Positions 1-8,616 of a stretch of 64,000 bases of DNA are shown one piece after another (the first letter of the stretch is position 1; every line of letters begins with the position of its first letter). Where the stretch lies: the NCBI RefSeq assembly GCF_003857035.1, contig NZ_QGSY01000168.1, positions 1 to 64,000 of the forward strand, in the 5' to 3' direction. Source of the stretch: Micromonospora arida. GTDB taxonomy: Bacteria > Actinomycetota > Actinomycetes > Mycobacteriales > Micromonosporaceae. Made by a program: the position numbers and the translations under genes. The notes beneath the pieces are model-generated. The model had not been told where the DNA came from. It worked only from the letters and a program-made list of their open reading frames with translations, and did no database searches.

Positions 1-91
1 GGCCCGCCCGGCGCCGGCCGGCGAACCAGCCGGCGTCCCAGCGCAGCAGCGCCTGCACGGGGGCGAGCGCGCCGTCGGCGACCACCACCAC
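1..91 (-). pseudogene. Inverted internal segment of priA
   Basis: Read on the minus strand from about base 91 to base 1, this stretch encodes VVVVADGALAPVQALLRWDA followed by GWFAGRRRAG. That resembles the conserved segment that in actinobacterial PriA lies just upstream of the PPAVRMASVTG motif. Here that motif follows on the opposite (plus) strand from base 92. The two pieces should be collinear, so a short internal piece of priA looks inverted, or the sequence was joined wrongly in a GC-rich hairpin. The left end lies outside the window, so the size of the inversion cannot be seen. Confidence 0.6.
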
Positions 92-352
92 CCGCCGGCC
101 GTGCGGATGGCGAGCGTCACCGGAGCGGCCGAGGCGGTGGCGGACCTGCTGGCCGCGGCCCGGCTGCCGGACGACGCCGAGGTGCTCGGGCCGGTGCCGG
201 CCGAGGAGGGCCGGGAGCGGATGTTGGTCCGGGTGCCCCGGGCCCGGGCCGCCGCGCTCGCCGAGGCGTTGCACTCGGCCGCCGGCGTCCGGGCCGCTCG
301 CAAGGCCGCCGATCCGGTTCGTCTCCAGGTCGATCCGCTGAGCCTGTTCTGA
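92..352 (+). CDS. priA: Primosomal protein N' (PriA), C-terminal end
   Basis: The frame reads PPAVRMASVTG at its left end and closes with RLQVDPLSLF and TGA at 350-352, which fits the C-terminus of actinobacterial PriA, the replication-restart protein. Actinobacterial PriA proteins often lack working helicase motifs, but that part is outside the window. The downstream order def-fmt-rsmB is the usual neighbourhood of priA. The reading frame can be extended to base 2, but residues before PPAV (HHHPP and upstream) do not look like PriA because that DNA carries the PriA sequence on the other strand. The gene may therefore be broken here, or this is an assembly fault. Confidence 0.7.
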   Translation, partial: PPAVRMASVTGAAEAVADLLAAARLPDDAEVLGPVPAEEGRERMLVRVPRARAAALAEALHSAAGVRAARKAADPVRLQVDPLSLF

Positions 353-457
353 GGCGTTTCGGCCGGTGCGGAGGGTCGCGGACCTCGCCCGGGGCCGGGG
401 CGCCTCGCACACCGCGTCCGGCAAAGCGGTGGCGCCCGAGTGGTAGCATCGCCCGTC

Positions 458-592
458 ATGCCAAGGCGTACGACGGGCTCCAGGTCGCGAGGGGGCGTCA
501 GCCGCGCCGAGCTGGAGCCGTCGCGGGATGGCGCGACGATGGCGGGAACGCGTCGGTCGGGCGCGAGGTCGATGATGTCAATGAGCCGGTGA
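458..592 (+). CDS. Possible leaderless short ORF upstream of the kinase gene
   Basis: A TAGCAT hexamer at 444-449 is followed eight bases later by ATG at 458, the spacing expected of a leaderless transcript. The 44-residue frame is rich in Arg and Ser (begins MPRRTTGSRSRGG), has GC-rich third positions and ends at TGA 590-592, just before the kinase start at 610. It has no recognisable domain. It could be a leader peptide coupled to the kinase gene, or simply open frame in GC-rich DNA. The rest of 353-609 holds nothing I can name. Confidence 0.2.
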   Translation: MPRRTTGSRSRGGVSRAELEPSRDGATMAGTRRSGARSMMSMSR

Positions 593-609
593 TCAGGGGT
601 GGACCAGTC

Positions 610-1593
610 GTGACCGTTGGACAATCGATCGTCTTCAACGGCGACCTCGGCAGCGGCAAGAGCACCGTGTCGGTCGAGATCGCCAAGCGGCTCGGCATGC
701 GCCGGGTCAGCGTGGGGGACCTCTACCGGGAGATGGCGCAGCAGCGGCAGATGACCGCGCTGCAGCTCAACCTGCACGCCGAGCTCGACCAGGCCGTCGA
801 CGGCTACGTCGACCAGCTCCAACGGGACATCGCCGCCTCCGGTGAGCGCCTCGTCATGGACTCCCGGCTGGCCTGGCACTTCTTCACCGACGCGCTCAAG
901 GTGCATATGATCACCGAGCCGGGCGAGGCGGCCCGTCGGGTGCTCGCCCGCCCCTCCGGGCCGGCGGAGAGCTACGCCTCCCTGGAGGAGGCCAAGGCCA
1001 AGCTGCGGGAGCGCAGCGTGAGCGAGCGCAGCCGGTTCATCATCCGTTACGGGGTGGACAAGGCCCGGCTGCGCAACTATGACCTGATCTGTGACACCAC
1101 CCGGGCGTCCGCCGCCGAGGTGATCGAGCACATCGTGGCCGCGTACGAGGGCACGCTCGGCGCCGAGGTGCTGCGCGACGCGCCGCCGCTGCTGCTGCTG
1201 GACCCGGCCCGGGTCTACCCGACCGAGGACATCGCCACCCTGCGCGGTCTGTGGGACACCGACTTCGTCGGTGGGGTGGCCGAGGCCGGCGACGAGGCCC
1301 TCGAACCGCTGAAGATCGGGTTCACCGGCGAGTACTTCTTCGTCGTCGACGGCCACCGCCGCCTCAGCGCCGCCCTGCAGAACGGCTTCTCCCTGGTCCC
1401 CGCCCAGTTGGTCGCCGAGGTCGACGAGCCGGTCGTGGGTGGGATGACCGCGATCGAATACTTCGCCAACCAGGTGCGCCCCGGCCTGATCTACGACTGG
1501 GAGGCGGCTCACAAGATCCAGCTGCCGCTGCCCGAGCCCGCGCTGCTCCGCGGCGACGCGGTGCTCGCGGGGGACCCGGGCGCCAGCGTCTGA
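610..1593 (+). CDS. P-loop (cytidylate kinase-like) protein with ParB-like C-terminal half
   Basis: The N-terminal half carries a Walker A loop, NGDLGSGKST, near residues 10-19, and a layout like CMP kinase/AAA_17 proteins, suggesting a nucleotide kinase or P-loop ATPase. The C-terminal half contains FFVVDGHRRLSAAL, close to the DGHHR signature of the ParB/sulfiredoxin-like fold. The GTG at 610 is chosen because AGGGGTGG lies seven bases upstream; an in-frame GTG at 589 lacks such a site. The gene stands alone and ends about 75 bp before the convergent protease gene. The substrate cannot be read from the sequence. The kinase-plus-ParB reading is inferred from motifs only. Confidence 0.65.
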   Translation: MTVGQSIVFNGDLGSGKSTVSVEIAKRLGMRRVSVGDLYREMAQQRQMTALQLNLHAELDQAVDGYVDQLQRDIAASGERLVMDSRLAWHFFTDALKVHMITEPGEAARRVLARPSGPAESYASLEEAKAKLRERSVSERSRFIIRYGVDKARLRNYDLICDTTRASAAEVIEHIVAAYEGTLGAEVLRDAPPLLLLDPARVYPTEDIATLRGLWDTDFVGGVAEAGDEALEPLKIGFTGEYFFVVDGHRRLSAALQNGFSLVPAQLVAEVDEPVVGGMTAIEYFANQVRPGLIYDWEAAHKIQLPLPEPALLRGDAVLAGDPGASV

Positions 1594-1667
1594 GCGAGGC
1601 CGAGCCGACGCGCGGGGTACGCGCGCCGGCCCGGCCACCGAGTCGTACGGCGGATCGCTGGTACGGC

Positions 1668-2948
1668 TCAGCCGAGGACGACGCCCGAGGCGCCGACGCC
1701 GGCCATGCCGGAGAAGATGTCCTCGTAGTAGAACCGCCAGGCGCAGACCCGGCCGGTGGGGCGGTAGCCGGTACAGGCCGTCGACGTGTTGGTGTCGTCG
1801 ATGGCGGTGTTGGTGCCGGTGGCCCAGACCTGGAGGGTGTTCGCCGCGTTCACGATCTCCACCGGGCCGCCGCTGTCACCCTGGCCGACGGCGTTGGTGT
1901 GGAGGGTGTTCTCCGCCTGGACCTGGCCGCAGACCTGGCCGAAGTCGCGCACGTTGATGCAGAGGTTGCGGGCCTTCACCTGGATCGAGCAGCGGGTGCC
2001 GGAGTACGCGCCGGAGGTGCACACCCAGTTGCCGACCTGGCTGGCCGACGCGCCGATCACCTGGTTGCTGAACTCACTGACCACGTTGCCGTTCGCGTCG
2101 GTGCTGTTGTTGAAGACCCGGCCGCCCGAGGCGCCGGAGAGCAGCAGGGTGTCGGTGCCGGCGTTGCGGGTGCCGACGATGCCCATCGACTGCCCGGTCG
2201 GGTCGGTCGCGGCGTTGTTGATGTTGCCGCAGTGCGCGGCGGAGAGGATCCGCGCGGACCCGCCCTGGAAGACCCCGAAGCCGGTCGAGCAGCCGCCGCC
2301 GGTGGTGGCGTTGCGCCAGGCGGCACCGCCCCACCACGGCGCCGTGTCGTCCCATCGGGTCGCCGGCGCGGCGGCGACCCTGGTCTGCACGGTCACCGGC
2401 ACACCGGCCAGCGCGGTGGCACCGAGCAGCCCGTCCTGCGTGCCGACGAGCAGGCCGGCGCCGTCGGCGCGCGGCCCGACCGTGGTGATCTTGTTGCCGG
2501 CGGCGGCCCGTAGCCGGTCGGCCGCGACCATGAGTTCCCGCTGCGAGTACGCGGCGGGCAGCACCTGGGTGGCGACGGTGGCCCGGGCGGTGGCCACCAG
2601 GTTGGCGGGCGGCTCACCCTTCCAGTAGACCTGGAGGTGGCGGGTGGTGGGGTCGGCGACGATGCCGGCGAAGCCGGAGTTGGCGCTGCGCTGCGCCGCG
2701 TTCGTGATCTGGGCGGCGGCGTTGTTCATGCGCTGCTGCAACCGGAGCAGTTCCGACCAGGAGGCGAAGCCGCCGGGCACCGGCGTGCTGTCGACGAACG
2801 ATCCGGTGGTGGGGGCCTTGCCCCCGGGTGCGGCGGTGGCCGGTGTGGCGGTCAGGCCTGCGGCGAGCAGCGCGAGACTGATCGCGGTGACGGCGACGCG
2901 ACGCAGCATCGCGACCGGGCGCCGGGTGGTCGGGTGTGGACGGATCAT
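1668..2948 (-). CDS. Secreted trypsin-like serine protease (S1 family)
   Basis: The 426-residue product has an N-terminal signal peptide: a basic start, a hydrophobic run (AVTAISLALLAAGLTATPA) and an Ala-rich cleavage zone. A prodomain-like region of about 170 residues follows, then a chymotrypsin-fold domain with the catalytic triad visible as SAAHC (His), GTDTLLLS (Asp) and GQGDSGGP (Ser). Paired cysteines suggest disulfides. The start at 2948 has GGAAGAGG a few bases upstream; the open frame continues further but without signal-peptide sense. It is divergent from the NB-ARC regulator and separated from it by 238 bp holding phased repeats. Its natural substrate is unknown. Confidence 0.85.
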   Translation of the reverse strand: MIRPHPTTRRPVAMLRRVAVTAISLALLAAGLTATPATAAPGGKAPTTGSFVDSTPVPGGFASWSELLRLQQRMNNAAAQITNAAQRSANSGFAGIVADPTTRHLQVYWKGEPPANLVATARATVATQVLPAAYSQRELMVAADRLRAAAGNKITTVGPRADGAGLLVGTQDGLLGATALAGVPVTVQTRVAAAPATRWDDTAPWWGGAAWRNATTGGGCSTGFGVFQGGSARILSAAHCGNINNAATDPTGQSMGIVGTRNAGTDTLLLSGASGGRVFNNSTDANGNVVSEFSNQVIGASASQVGNWVCTSGAYSGTRCSIQVKARNLCINVRDFGQVCGQVQAENTLHTNAVGQGDSGGPVEIVNAANTLQVWATGTNTAIDDTNTSTACTGYRPTGRVCAWRFYYEDIFSGMAGVGASGVVLG

Positions 2949-3034
2949 CGGGTACCTCTTCCCCCAGGGGTCGTGGAGCGGGCCGTGCCCGCACCAGGAC
3001 GGTGGCAGGGGCGTTGACGCCAGGGGGCGGATCC

Positions 3035-3069
3035 TGGACGGGACTGGACACCGCTGGACACCGCTGGAC
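3035..3069. repeat. Four TGGAC direct repeats phased at exactly 10 bp
   Basis: TGGAC occurs at 3035, 3045, 3055 and 3065; the two middle units have the same flanks (CCGC-TGGACA). One-helical-turn phasing between two divergent genes, one of them a regulator, is typical of an operator for a protein that binds side by side on one DNA face. No binding protein is shown by the sequence itself. Confidence 0.5.
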
Positions 3070-3114
3070 GGGGAACGGTCCGCAGTGGAACTGTCAAACA
3101 TTGGCGGCCGTCTA

Positions 3115-3142
3115 TCGACCGGCGTGGGGCCGGAATTACCCT
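3115..3142 (+). promoter_or_regulatory. Possible promoter of the XRE-NB-ARC regulator gene
   Basis: TCGACC at 3115-3120 and TACCCT at 3137-3142 are separated by 16 bases and lie 44 bp before the start codon at 3187. The match to the actinobacterial TTGAC/TAnnnT pattern is moderate. Confidence 0.3.
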
Positions 3143-3186
3143 GCCCGTGCGCGTCCGGGGGGCCGGATGACCGGGGTGGGGGTCGC

Positions 3187-5670
3187 ATGTCTGAGCAGTG
3201 GGTACCGTCCGGAACTCATCAGACGTCACACGGGTCAGCCGAGCTGGTCCGCGTCGGCACTGAGGCGCAGACACTGCCCGAGTTGGCCGGGTTGCTGCGC
3301 CAGCTGCGCCGCCGCGAAGCCCGACAGCAGGGCGAGACCCTGCTGACGTACCGGCAGTTGGCCGCGAAGACCGGCTGGTCGCGCGGGATCATCGGGGAGT
3401 ACTTCGCCGGCAACATCCTGCCGCCGCCGGAGCGGTTCGACGCTCTCATCCGACTGCTCGGGGCCAGCCCTGCCGAACAGGGGGTGCTGGCCACCGCGCG
3501 GGACCGGGTCGAGGAGCGACGCCGACGCCCGAACCGGGGGCACGCCACCACCGGGCGGGCGGTCGCGCGGGCCGGGGTCGGCGGCCCACGCGCCGGCACC
3601 ACGTCCCCCCGGTTCCCGATACCCCGCCAGCTGCCCCCGGCGCTGCCCGGGTTCGTCGGGCGTGCGACCCAACTCGCCCAGCTCGATGCCGAATGCGCTC
3701 GCGCCGTGGCGCCCGAGAACGACGGCGTGGCGTCGGTCACCGTCATGACGTTGTCCGGTACGGCCGGGGTCGGCAAGACGACCCTCGCTGTCAACTTCGC
3801 GCACCGGGTCGCCCACCGCTTCCCGGACGGCCAGCTCTACGTCGACCTGCGCGGGTTCGACGCCACCGGAACGGTGGTGACGGCCGTCGAGGCGGTCCGA
3901 GGTTTCCTGGAGGCCCTCGAGGTACCACCCGAACGCATCCCCACCCACCTGCCCGCGCAGGTGGGCCTCTACCGCAGCCTGCTCGCCGGCCGCCGGATGC
4001 TGGTGCTGCTGGACAACGCCCGCGACGCCGACCAGATCCGACCCCTGCTGGTCGGCAGCCCGAACTGCCTGGTCCTGGTAACAAGCCGCAACCGGCTCGC
4101 TGGCCTGATCGCCGCCGAGGGCGCCCGGCCGATCGGCGTCGACCTGCTCAGCACCGCCGAAGCATGGCAACTGTTGGCCCGGCGGCTCGGCACGGACCGG
4201 TTGGCGGCCGAGCCGCAGGCGGTGGACGAGATCATCGAGCGGTGTGCGCGGCTGCCGCTGGCGCTGGCCGTGCTCGCCGCGAGAGGTGCGGAGAAGCCGA
4301 CGTTCCCGCTGGCCGCCCTCGCGGCCGAACTGCGGGCGGCGCCGCGACCACTCGACTCGTTCGACGGAGGGGACGCCGGCACCGACGTGCAGGCCGTCTT
4401 CTCATGGTCGTACCGGAGCCTGACCTCGGCGGCGGCCCGCCTGTTCCGGCTCTTCGGCTGCCACCCCGGACCGGACATCGGGGTCGCCGCGGCGGCCAGT
4501 CTGGCCGGGCTGCCCCGGGCCCAGGTGCCCCGACTGCTGGCCGAACTGGCCCACGCGCACCTCGTCACCGAGCACGCCCCCGGTCGGTTCGGCGCGCACG
4601 ACCTGCTCCGGGCGTACGCGGCCGAGCAGGTCGAACGTCTCGAACCGGAGCAGGCTCGGCGGGCCGCGATCCGGCGCGGGCTGGACCACTACCTGCACAC
4701 CGCCCACGCGGCGGCACTGCTGTTGCAACCGGGACGGGACCCGGTCACCCTCACCGCCGCCGCGCCGGGTGTGCTGCCCGAGGAGATCACCGACCTCGGT
4801 CAGGCGCTCGCCTGGTTCAGCGTCGAGTATCCGGTGCTGCTCGCGGCGGTCGCCCACGCGAGGCGGGCCGGGTTCGACGGTCACGCGTGGCAGCTGGCCT
4901 GGACACTGGTGGACTTCCTGCAACGCCGGGGGCGGTGGCCGGACCTGGCCGTGGCGCAGCGCAACGCCCTGGCCGGGGCGCAGCGGGTCGGCGACCGACC
5001 CGGGCAGGCGAACGCCCACCGTGACCTCGCCCGGGTGCTGTCCCGGCTGGGCCGGGTGAACGAGGCGGCGAGGAACTACCGGCAAGCCCTGGTGATCTTC
5101 GCGGAGCTGAATGACCCCACCGGGCAGGCGCGCACCCACCGGGCGTTCGGCGCGATGCTCGACGGGCTCGGCCGGCACGCCGAGTCCCTGGAGCAGAGCG
5201 AGCGGGCCCTGGCGCTGTACCGGGCCGCCCGGCACGTCGCCGGGGAGGCCAGCGCCCGTAACGCGGTGGGGTGGGCGTACGCCCAGCTCGGCCGGTACGA
5301 GCCGGCGCTCGGGCACTGCCGGGAGGCGTTGGCGCTGCTGCGGACGACAGGCGACCGGCACGGCGAGGCGAACACCTGGGACAGCCTCGGCTTCATCCAC
5401 GCCCGACTGGCCGACCACCCGGCGGCGATCCGCTGTTTCCAGCGGGCCCTCGGGCTGTACCGGCGGGTCAGCGACCGCTACGACGAGGCGGACACCCTGT
5501 CCCGGCTCGGCGAGAGCCGGCAGGCGGTGGGGGACGCGGCCGGCGCCGCGCGTACCTGGCGGCGGGCCCTGGTCATCCTCGACGATCTCGGCCACCCGGA
5601 CGCCGAGCGGGTGCGGGAGCTGTTGGCCGGGGAGCCCGCCGGTGACGCTGGGCACACCGGCGGTGGTTGA
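3187..5670 (+). CDS. XRE-NB-ARC-TPR transcriptional regulator (STAND ATPase)
   Basis: The 827-residue protein has an N-terminal helix-turn-helix (TYRQLAAKTGWSRGIIGEYF, about residues 55-75), an NB-ARC NTPase domain with Walker A SGTAGVGKTT near residue 195 and Walker B MLVLLDN, then a long C-terminal half of TPR units of about 40 residues. This is the architecture of actinobacterial STAND regulators, which often act as switches for secondary metabolism or development. ATG 3187 follows a GGGGTGGGGG stretch; the frame is open far upstream but lies over intergenic repeats. The last codons lie inside a 52-bp repeat that recurs at the end of the P450 gene. The ligand and targets are unknown. Confidence 0.8.
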   Translation: MSEQWVPSGTHQTSHGSAELVRVGTEAQTLPELAGLLRQLRRREARQQGETLLTYRQLAAKTGWSRGIIGEYFAGNILPPPERFDALIRLLGASPAEQGVLATARDRVEERRRRPNRGHATTGRAVARAGVGGPRAGTTSPRFPIPRQLPPALPGFVGRATQLAQLDAECARAVAPENDGVASVTVMTLSGTAGVGKTTLAVNFAHRVAHRFPDGQLYVDLRGFDATGTVVTAVEAVRGFLEALEVPPERIPTHLPAQVGLYRSLLAGRRMLVLLDNARDADQIRPLLVGSPNCLVLVTSRNRLAGLIAAEGARPIGVDLLSTAEAWQLLARRLGTDRLAAEPQAVDEIIERCARLPLALAVLAARGAEKPTFPLAALAAELRAAPRPLDSFDGGDAGTDVQAVFSWSYRSLTSAAARLFRLFGCHPGPDIGVAAAASLAGLPRAQVPRLLAELAHAHLVTEHAPGRFGAHDLLRAYAAEQVERLEPEQARRAAIRRGLDHYLHTAHAAALLLQPGRDPVTLTAAAPGVLPEEITDLGQALAWFSVEYPVLLAAVAHARRAGFDGHAWQLAWTLVDFLQRRGRWPDLAVAQRNALAGAQRVGDRPGQANAHRDLARVLSRLGRVNEAARNYRQALVIFAELNDPTGQARTHRAFGAMLDGLGRHAESLEQSERALALYRAARHVAGEASARNAVGWAYAQLGRYEPALGHCREALALLRTTGDRHGEANTWDSLGFIHARLADHPAAIRCFQRALGLYRRVSDRYDEADTLSRLGESRQAVGDAAGAARTWRRALVILDDLGHPDAERVRELLAGEPAGDAGHTGGG

Positions 5671-5690
5671 GCGAGGTGCGCCGCCCGGCG
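5639..5690. repeat. 52-bp perfect direct repeat, copy 1
   Basis: The stretch beginning CCGGTGACGCTGGGCACACC is identical to 7010-7061. This copy spans the stop codon of the NB-ARC gene (TGA 5668-5670). With copy 2 it brackets a 1,371-bp unit containing the whole P450 gene. Confidence 0.9.
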
Positions 5691-5812
5691 GATCGAGCAC
5701 ATCGTGGCCCCGCGCCGAGCCCAGCCGTGCCCGCGCCGCCACGACGGGGACTGCCGGGAGCGGCCACCACCGGGATGATGGGGTCTCCGACGCATCGACG
5801 GGGAGGCCGACC

Positions 5813-7081
5813 ATGGACGCTGCCGAGGCGCTCACACTGCTCATGTCGCCGCAGGGGCGCGTCGATCCGTACCCGACCTACGAGCGGCTGCGCGCGCACG
5901 GGCCGGTGGTGCAGGCCATGCCGGGCCTCTACGTGGTGACCGGCTATCCGGAGGTCGACGAGCTGCTCCGCGATCCCCGCCTCGGGGTGCTGGACGACGC
6001 GCTGCGTGACCAGATGTGGCCGAACTGGCGGGAGAGCCCCGCGGTGTCGTCGATCGCCCGGTCGATGCTGCGGACCAACCCGCCCGACCACAGTCGGATG
6101 CGTCGGCTCGCCTCCGGCGCGTTCAGCCCGCGCCGGGTCGCCGGGATGCGCGACGTGGTGCGTGTCCAGGCCGAGGAACTGCTCGACTCGATGGTGGCAA
6201 AGGCCGAGAGCCACGCCCCGGTCGACGTGCTGGCCGACTTCGCGTACCCCCTGCCAGTGGGCGTGATCTGCGCGCTGCTCGGCGTGCCGGCGGCGGATCG
6301 GCCGCTGTTCCGCCGCTGGGCCGGTGACCTGACCGGGGTGCTGGAGCCGGAGATCACCCCCGAGGAGCTGGCCGTCGCCGACGCCGGCGCCACCGAGCTG
6401 CGCGACTACTTCGTCGAGTTGGTCGTCGCGCGGCGTCGTGCGCCAGCCGACGACCTGACCACCGCGCTGGTCCAGGTGCACGACGCTGGTGGCGACCGGC
6501 TCACCGGTCCCGAGTTGCTGGCCAACCTGGTGGTGCTGTTGGTCGCCGGCTTCGAGACCACCACCAACCTGCTCGGCAACGGTCTTGTCGTGCTGCTGGG
6601 TCACCCCGAGGCCGCTGCCGCGCTGCGCGCCGATCCGGACCTTGCCCCGGCGTACGTGGAGGAGCTGCTGCGCTACGACTCCCCGGTGCAGCTGACCACC
6701 CGGACCAGCACCGCGCCGGTGCGCTGCGGCGGGCTCGACCTGCCGTCCGGCAGTACGACCCTGTTGCTGCTGGGTGCCGCCAACCGCGACCCGCGCCGGT
6801 TTTCCGACGCGCAGCGCTTCGACCCGACCCGTGCGCAGGCGCACCCGCTGTCCTTCGGCGCCGGCCCGCACTACTGTCTCGGCGCGGGCCTGGCCCGGCT
6901 GGAGGCGCAGTTGGCCTTCCCGATGCTGCTGCGCCGCCTGCCCGAGCTGGCCCTGGCCGAGGTTCCCCGGCACCGCACCCGGCTCACTCTGCGAGGCTAC
7001 GAGAGCGTCCCGGTGACGCTGGGCACACCGGCGGTGGTTGAGCGAGGTGCGCCGCCCGGCGCCCGGCCGGGCACTCCGTAG
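5813..7081 (+). CDS. Cytochrome P450
   Basis: A 422-residue bacterial class I P450, probably soluble. Landmarks are the I-helix oxygen-binding motif AGFETTTN, the K-helix EELLR, and the heme-binding loop FGAGPHYCLGAG with ligand Cys at about residue 355. The start has GGGAGG nine bases upstream. The native family end is near RGYESVPVTL; the extra tail TPAVVERGAPPG is encoded by the second copy of the 52-bp repeat. No ferredoxin or reductase gene lies beside it, so it must borrow electron partners. It may serve a natural-product pathway, but the window shows no biosynthetic cluster, and the substrate is unknown. Confidence 0.93.
   Translation: MDAAEALTLLMSPQGRVDPYPTYERLRAHGPVVQAMPGLYVVTGYPEVDELLRDPRLGVLDDALRDQMWPNWRESPAVSSIARSMLRTNPPDHSRMRRLASGAFSPRRVAGMRDVVRVQAEELLDSMVAKAESHAPVDVLADFAYPLPVGVICALLGVPAADRPLFRRWAGDLTGVLEPEITPEELAVADAGATELRDYFVELVVARRRAPADDLTTALVQVHDAGGDRLTGPELLANLVVLLVAGFETTTNLLGNGLVVLLGHPEAAAALRADPDLAPAYVEELLRYDSPVQLTTRTSTAPVRCGGLDLPSGSTTLLLLGAANRDPRRFSDAQRFDPTRAQAHPLSFGAGPHYCLGAGLARLEAQLAFPMLLRRLPELALAEVPRHRTRLTLRGYESVPVTLGTPAVVERGAPPGARPGTP
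7010..7061. repeat. 52-bp perfect direct repeat, copy 2
   Basis: Identical to 5639-5690. It begins in the PVTL codons near the natural C-terminus of the P450 and encodes the added tail. It ends just before the def promoter hexamer at 7079. Confidence 0.9.
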
Positions 7082-7126
7082 ACTGGTACGGCACCGCTCG
7101 TCCGTCCGAAGAAGGAGCCGTCCCGC

Positions 7127-7684
7127 GTGACCGTCCAGCCCATCCGTCTGTTTGGGGATCCGGTGCTGCGCACGCCGGCCGATCCGGTGGTCGACTTCGA
7201 CGCCGAGCTACGTCGGCTCGTCGCCGACCTCACCGACACGATGCGTGAGCAGAACGGCGCCGGCCTGGCCGCGCCACAGCTCGGTGTGAGCCTGCGGGTG
7301 TTCACCTTCGACGTCGACGATGTCCTCGGGCACCTGATCAACCCGGTGCTGGAGTTCCCCGACGAGGAGGAGCAGGACGGCCCGGAGGGCTGCCTGTCGA
7401 TCCCCGGGCTCTACTTCGACACCAAGCGTCGGCAGAACGTCGTCGCCAAGGGCTTCAGCTCGTTCGGCGACCCGATGCAGATCGTCGGCACCGGCCTGAT
7501 GGCGCGCTGCGTGCAGCACGAGACCGACCACCTCGACGGGGTGCTCTTCCTGGACCGACTGGACCCGGAGGGGCGCAAGGATGCCATGAAGGCGATCCGC
7601 CAGGCCGAGTGGTACGACGCCGCGGCCCCGCCCACGGTCAAGCTCAGCCCGCACATCAGCGACCCCTTCGGTCTGGGGCGCTGA
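7127..7684 (+). CDS. def: Peptide deformylase
   Basis: Removes the N-formyl group from nascent proteins in the cytoplasm, using a bound metal. All three signatures are present: [10 protein letters not shown] (residues 44-53), EGCLS (87-91, Cys metal ligand) and HETDH (131-135, two His ligands and catalytic Glu). The length of 185 residues is normal. The GTG start has GAAGGAG ten bases upstream. A TAGACT hexamer at 7079-7084, overlapping the P450 stop, is a likely -10. It stands directly before fmt, which makes the formyl group that Def removes. Confidence 0.97.
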   Translation: MTVQPIRLFGDPVLRTPADPVVDFDAELRRLVADLTDTMREQNGAGLAAPQLGVSLRVFTFDVDDVLGHLINPVLEFPDEEEQDGPEGCLSIPGLYFDTKRRQNVVAKGFSSFGDPMQIVGTGLMARCVQHETDHLDGVLFLDRLDPEGRKDAMKAIRQAEWYDAAAPPTVKLSPHISDPFGLGR

Positions 7685-7689
7685 CCCGG

Positions 7690-8616
7690 ATGCGCGTGAT
7701 CTTCGCCGGTACGCCGGCCGTCGCCGTTCCCGCCCTGGCCGCCGTCGCCGCCTCCCGCCACGAGCTGGTGGCCGTGGTCACCCGGCCCGACGCGCCCGCC
7801 GGGCGTGGGCGGGGCCTGTCCCGCTCGCCGGTCGGCGCGTGGGCCGACGAGCACGGCGTCGAGGTGCTCACGCCGGCCCGACCCCGCGACCCGGAGTTCC
7901 TCGACCGGCTGCGCGAGCTGGAGCCGGCCTGCGTGCCGGTGGTCGCTTACGGCGCGCTGGTGCCGCCGGCGGCCCTGGAGATCCCCCGGCACGGCTGGAT
8001 CAACCTGCACTTCTCCCTGCTGCCCGCGTGGCGTGGCGCCGCGCCCGTGCAGCACGCCGTGCTGCACGGCGACGAGCTGACCGGGGCCAGCGTCTTCCAG
8101 CTGGAGGAGGGTCTGGACACCGGCCCGGTCTACGGCACGCTGACCGACGAGATCCGCGCCACCGACACCTCCGGCGACCTGCTGGGGCGGCTCGCTGATT
8201 CCGGCGCCGGGCTGCTGGTGGCGGTGCTCGACGCGATCGCCGACGGCACTGCCCGCGCCGAGCCGCAGCCGGCCGACGGGGTGTCGCTGGCGCCGAAGCT
8301 GACAGTGGACGACGCGCGGGTGCGCTGGGGCGACCCGGCCTTCGCCGTGGACCGGCGAATCCGGGCCTGCACGCCCGCGCCGGGCGGCTGGACCACGTTC
8401 CGCGACGAGCGGGTGAAGCTCGGCCCGGTCGTCCCGGTGCCCGACGGCCCCGAGCTGAAGCCGGGGGAGTTGCTGGTGGAGAAGTCCCGGGTGCTGGCCG
8501 GCACGGCGACGGTGCCGGTACGCCTCGGTGAGGTCCGCGCCGCGGGCAAGCGGGCGATGGACGCGACCGACTGGGCGCGCGGCGTCCGGGTCGGCACAGG
8601 AGAGGACTTCGCGTGA
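7690..8616 (+). CDS. fmt: Methionyl-tRNA formyltransferase
   Basis: Transfers a formyl group from 10-formyl-tetrahydrofolate to initiator Met-tRNA. The 308-residue product opens [16 protein letters not shown], the nucleotide/folate-binding start typical of Fmt, and contains [20 protein letters not shown] with the catalytic region. It begins five bases after the def stop and overlaps rsmB by four bases (GTGA), so def-fmt-rsmB is probably one coupled operon. Confidence 0.97.
   Translation: MRVIFAGTPAVAVPALAAVAASRHELVAVVTRPDAPAGRGRGLSRSPVGAWADEHGVEVLTPARPRDPEFLDRLRELEPACVPVVAYGALVPPAALEIPRHGWINLHFSLLPAWRGAAPVQHAVLHGDELTGASVFQLEEGLDTGPVYGTLTDEIRATDTSGDLLGRLADSGAGLLVAVLDAIADGTARAEPQPADGVSLAPKLTVDDARVRWGDPAFAVDRRIRACTPAPGGWTTFRDERVKLGPVVPVPDGPELKPGELLVEKSRVLAGTATVPVRLGEVRAAGKRAMDATDWARGVRVGTGEDFA

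Noticed and set aside
589-609. GTG 589 as start of the kinase gene
   Set aside because: No ribosome site precedes it, while AGGGGTGG stands properly before GTG 610.
4402-5844. A 480-codon minus-strand frame opposite the NB-ARC gene
   Set aside because: Low-complexity product typical of antisense reading in high-GC coding DNA; the plus-strand protein has clear domains.
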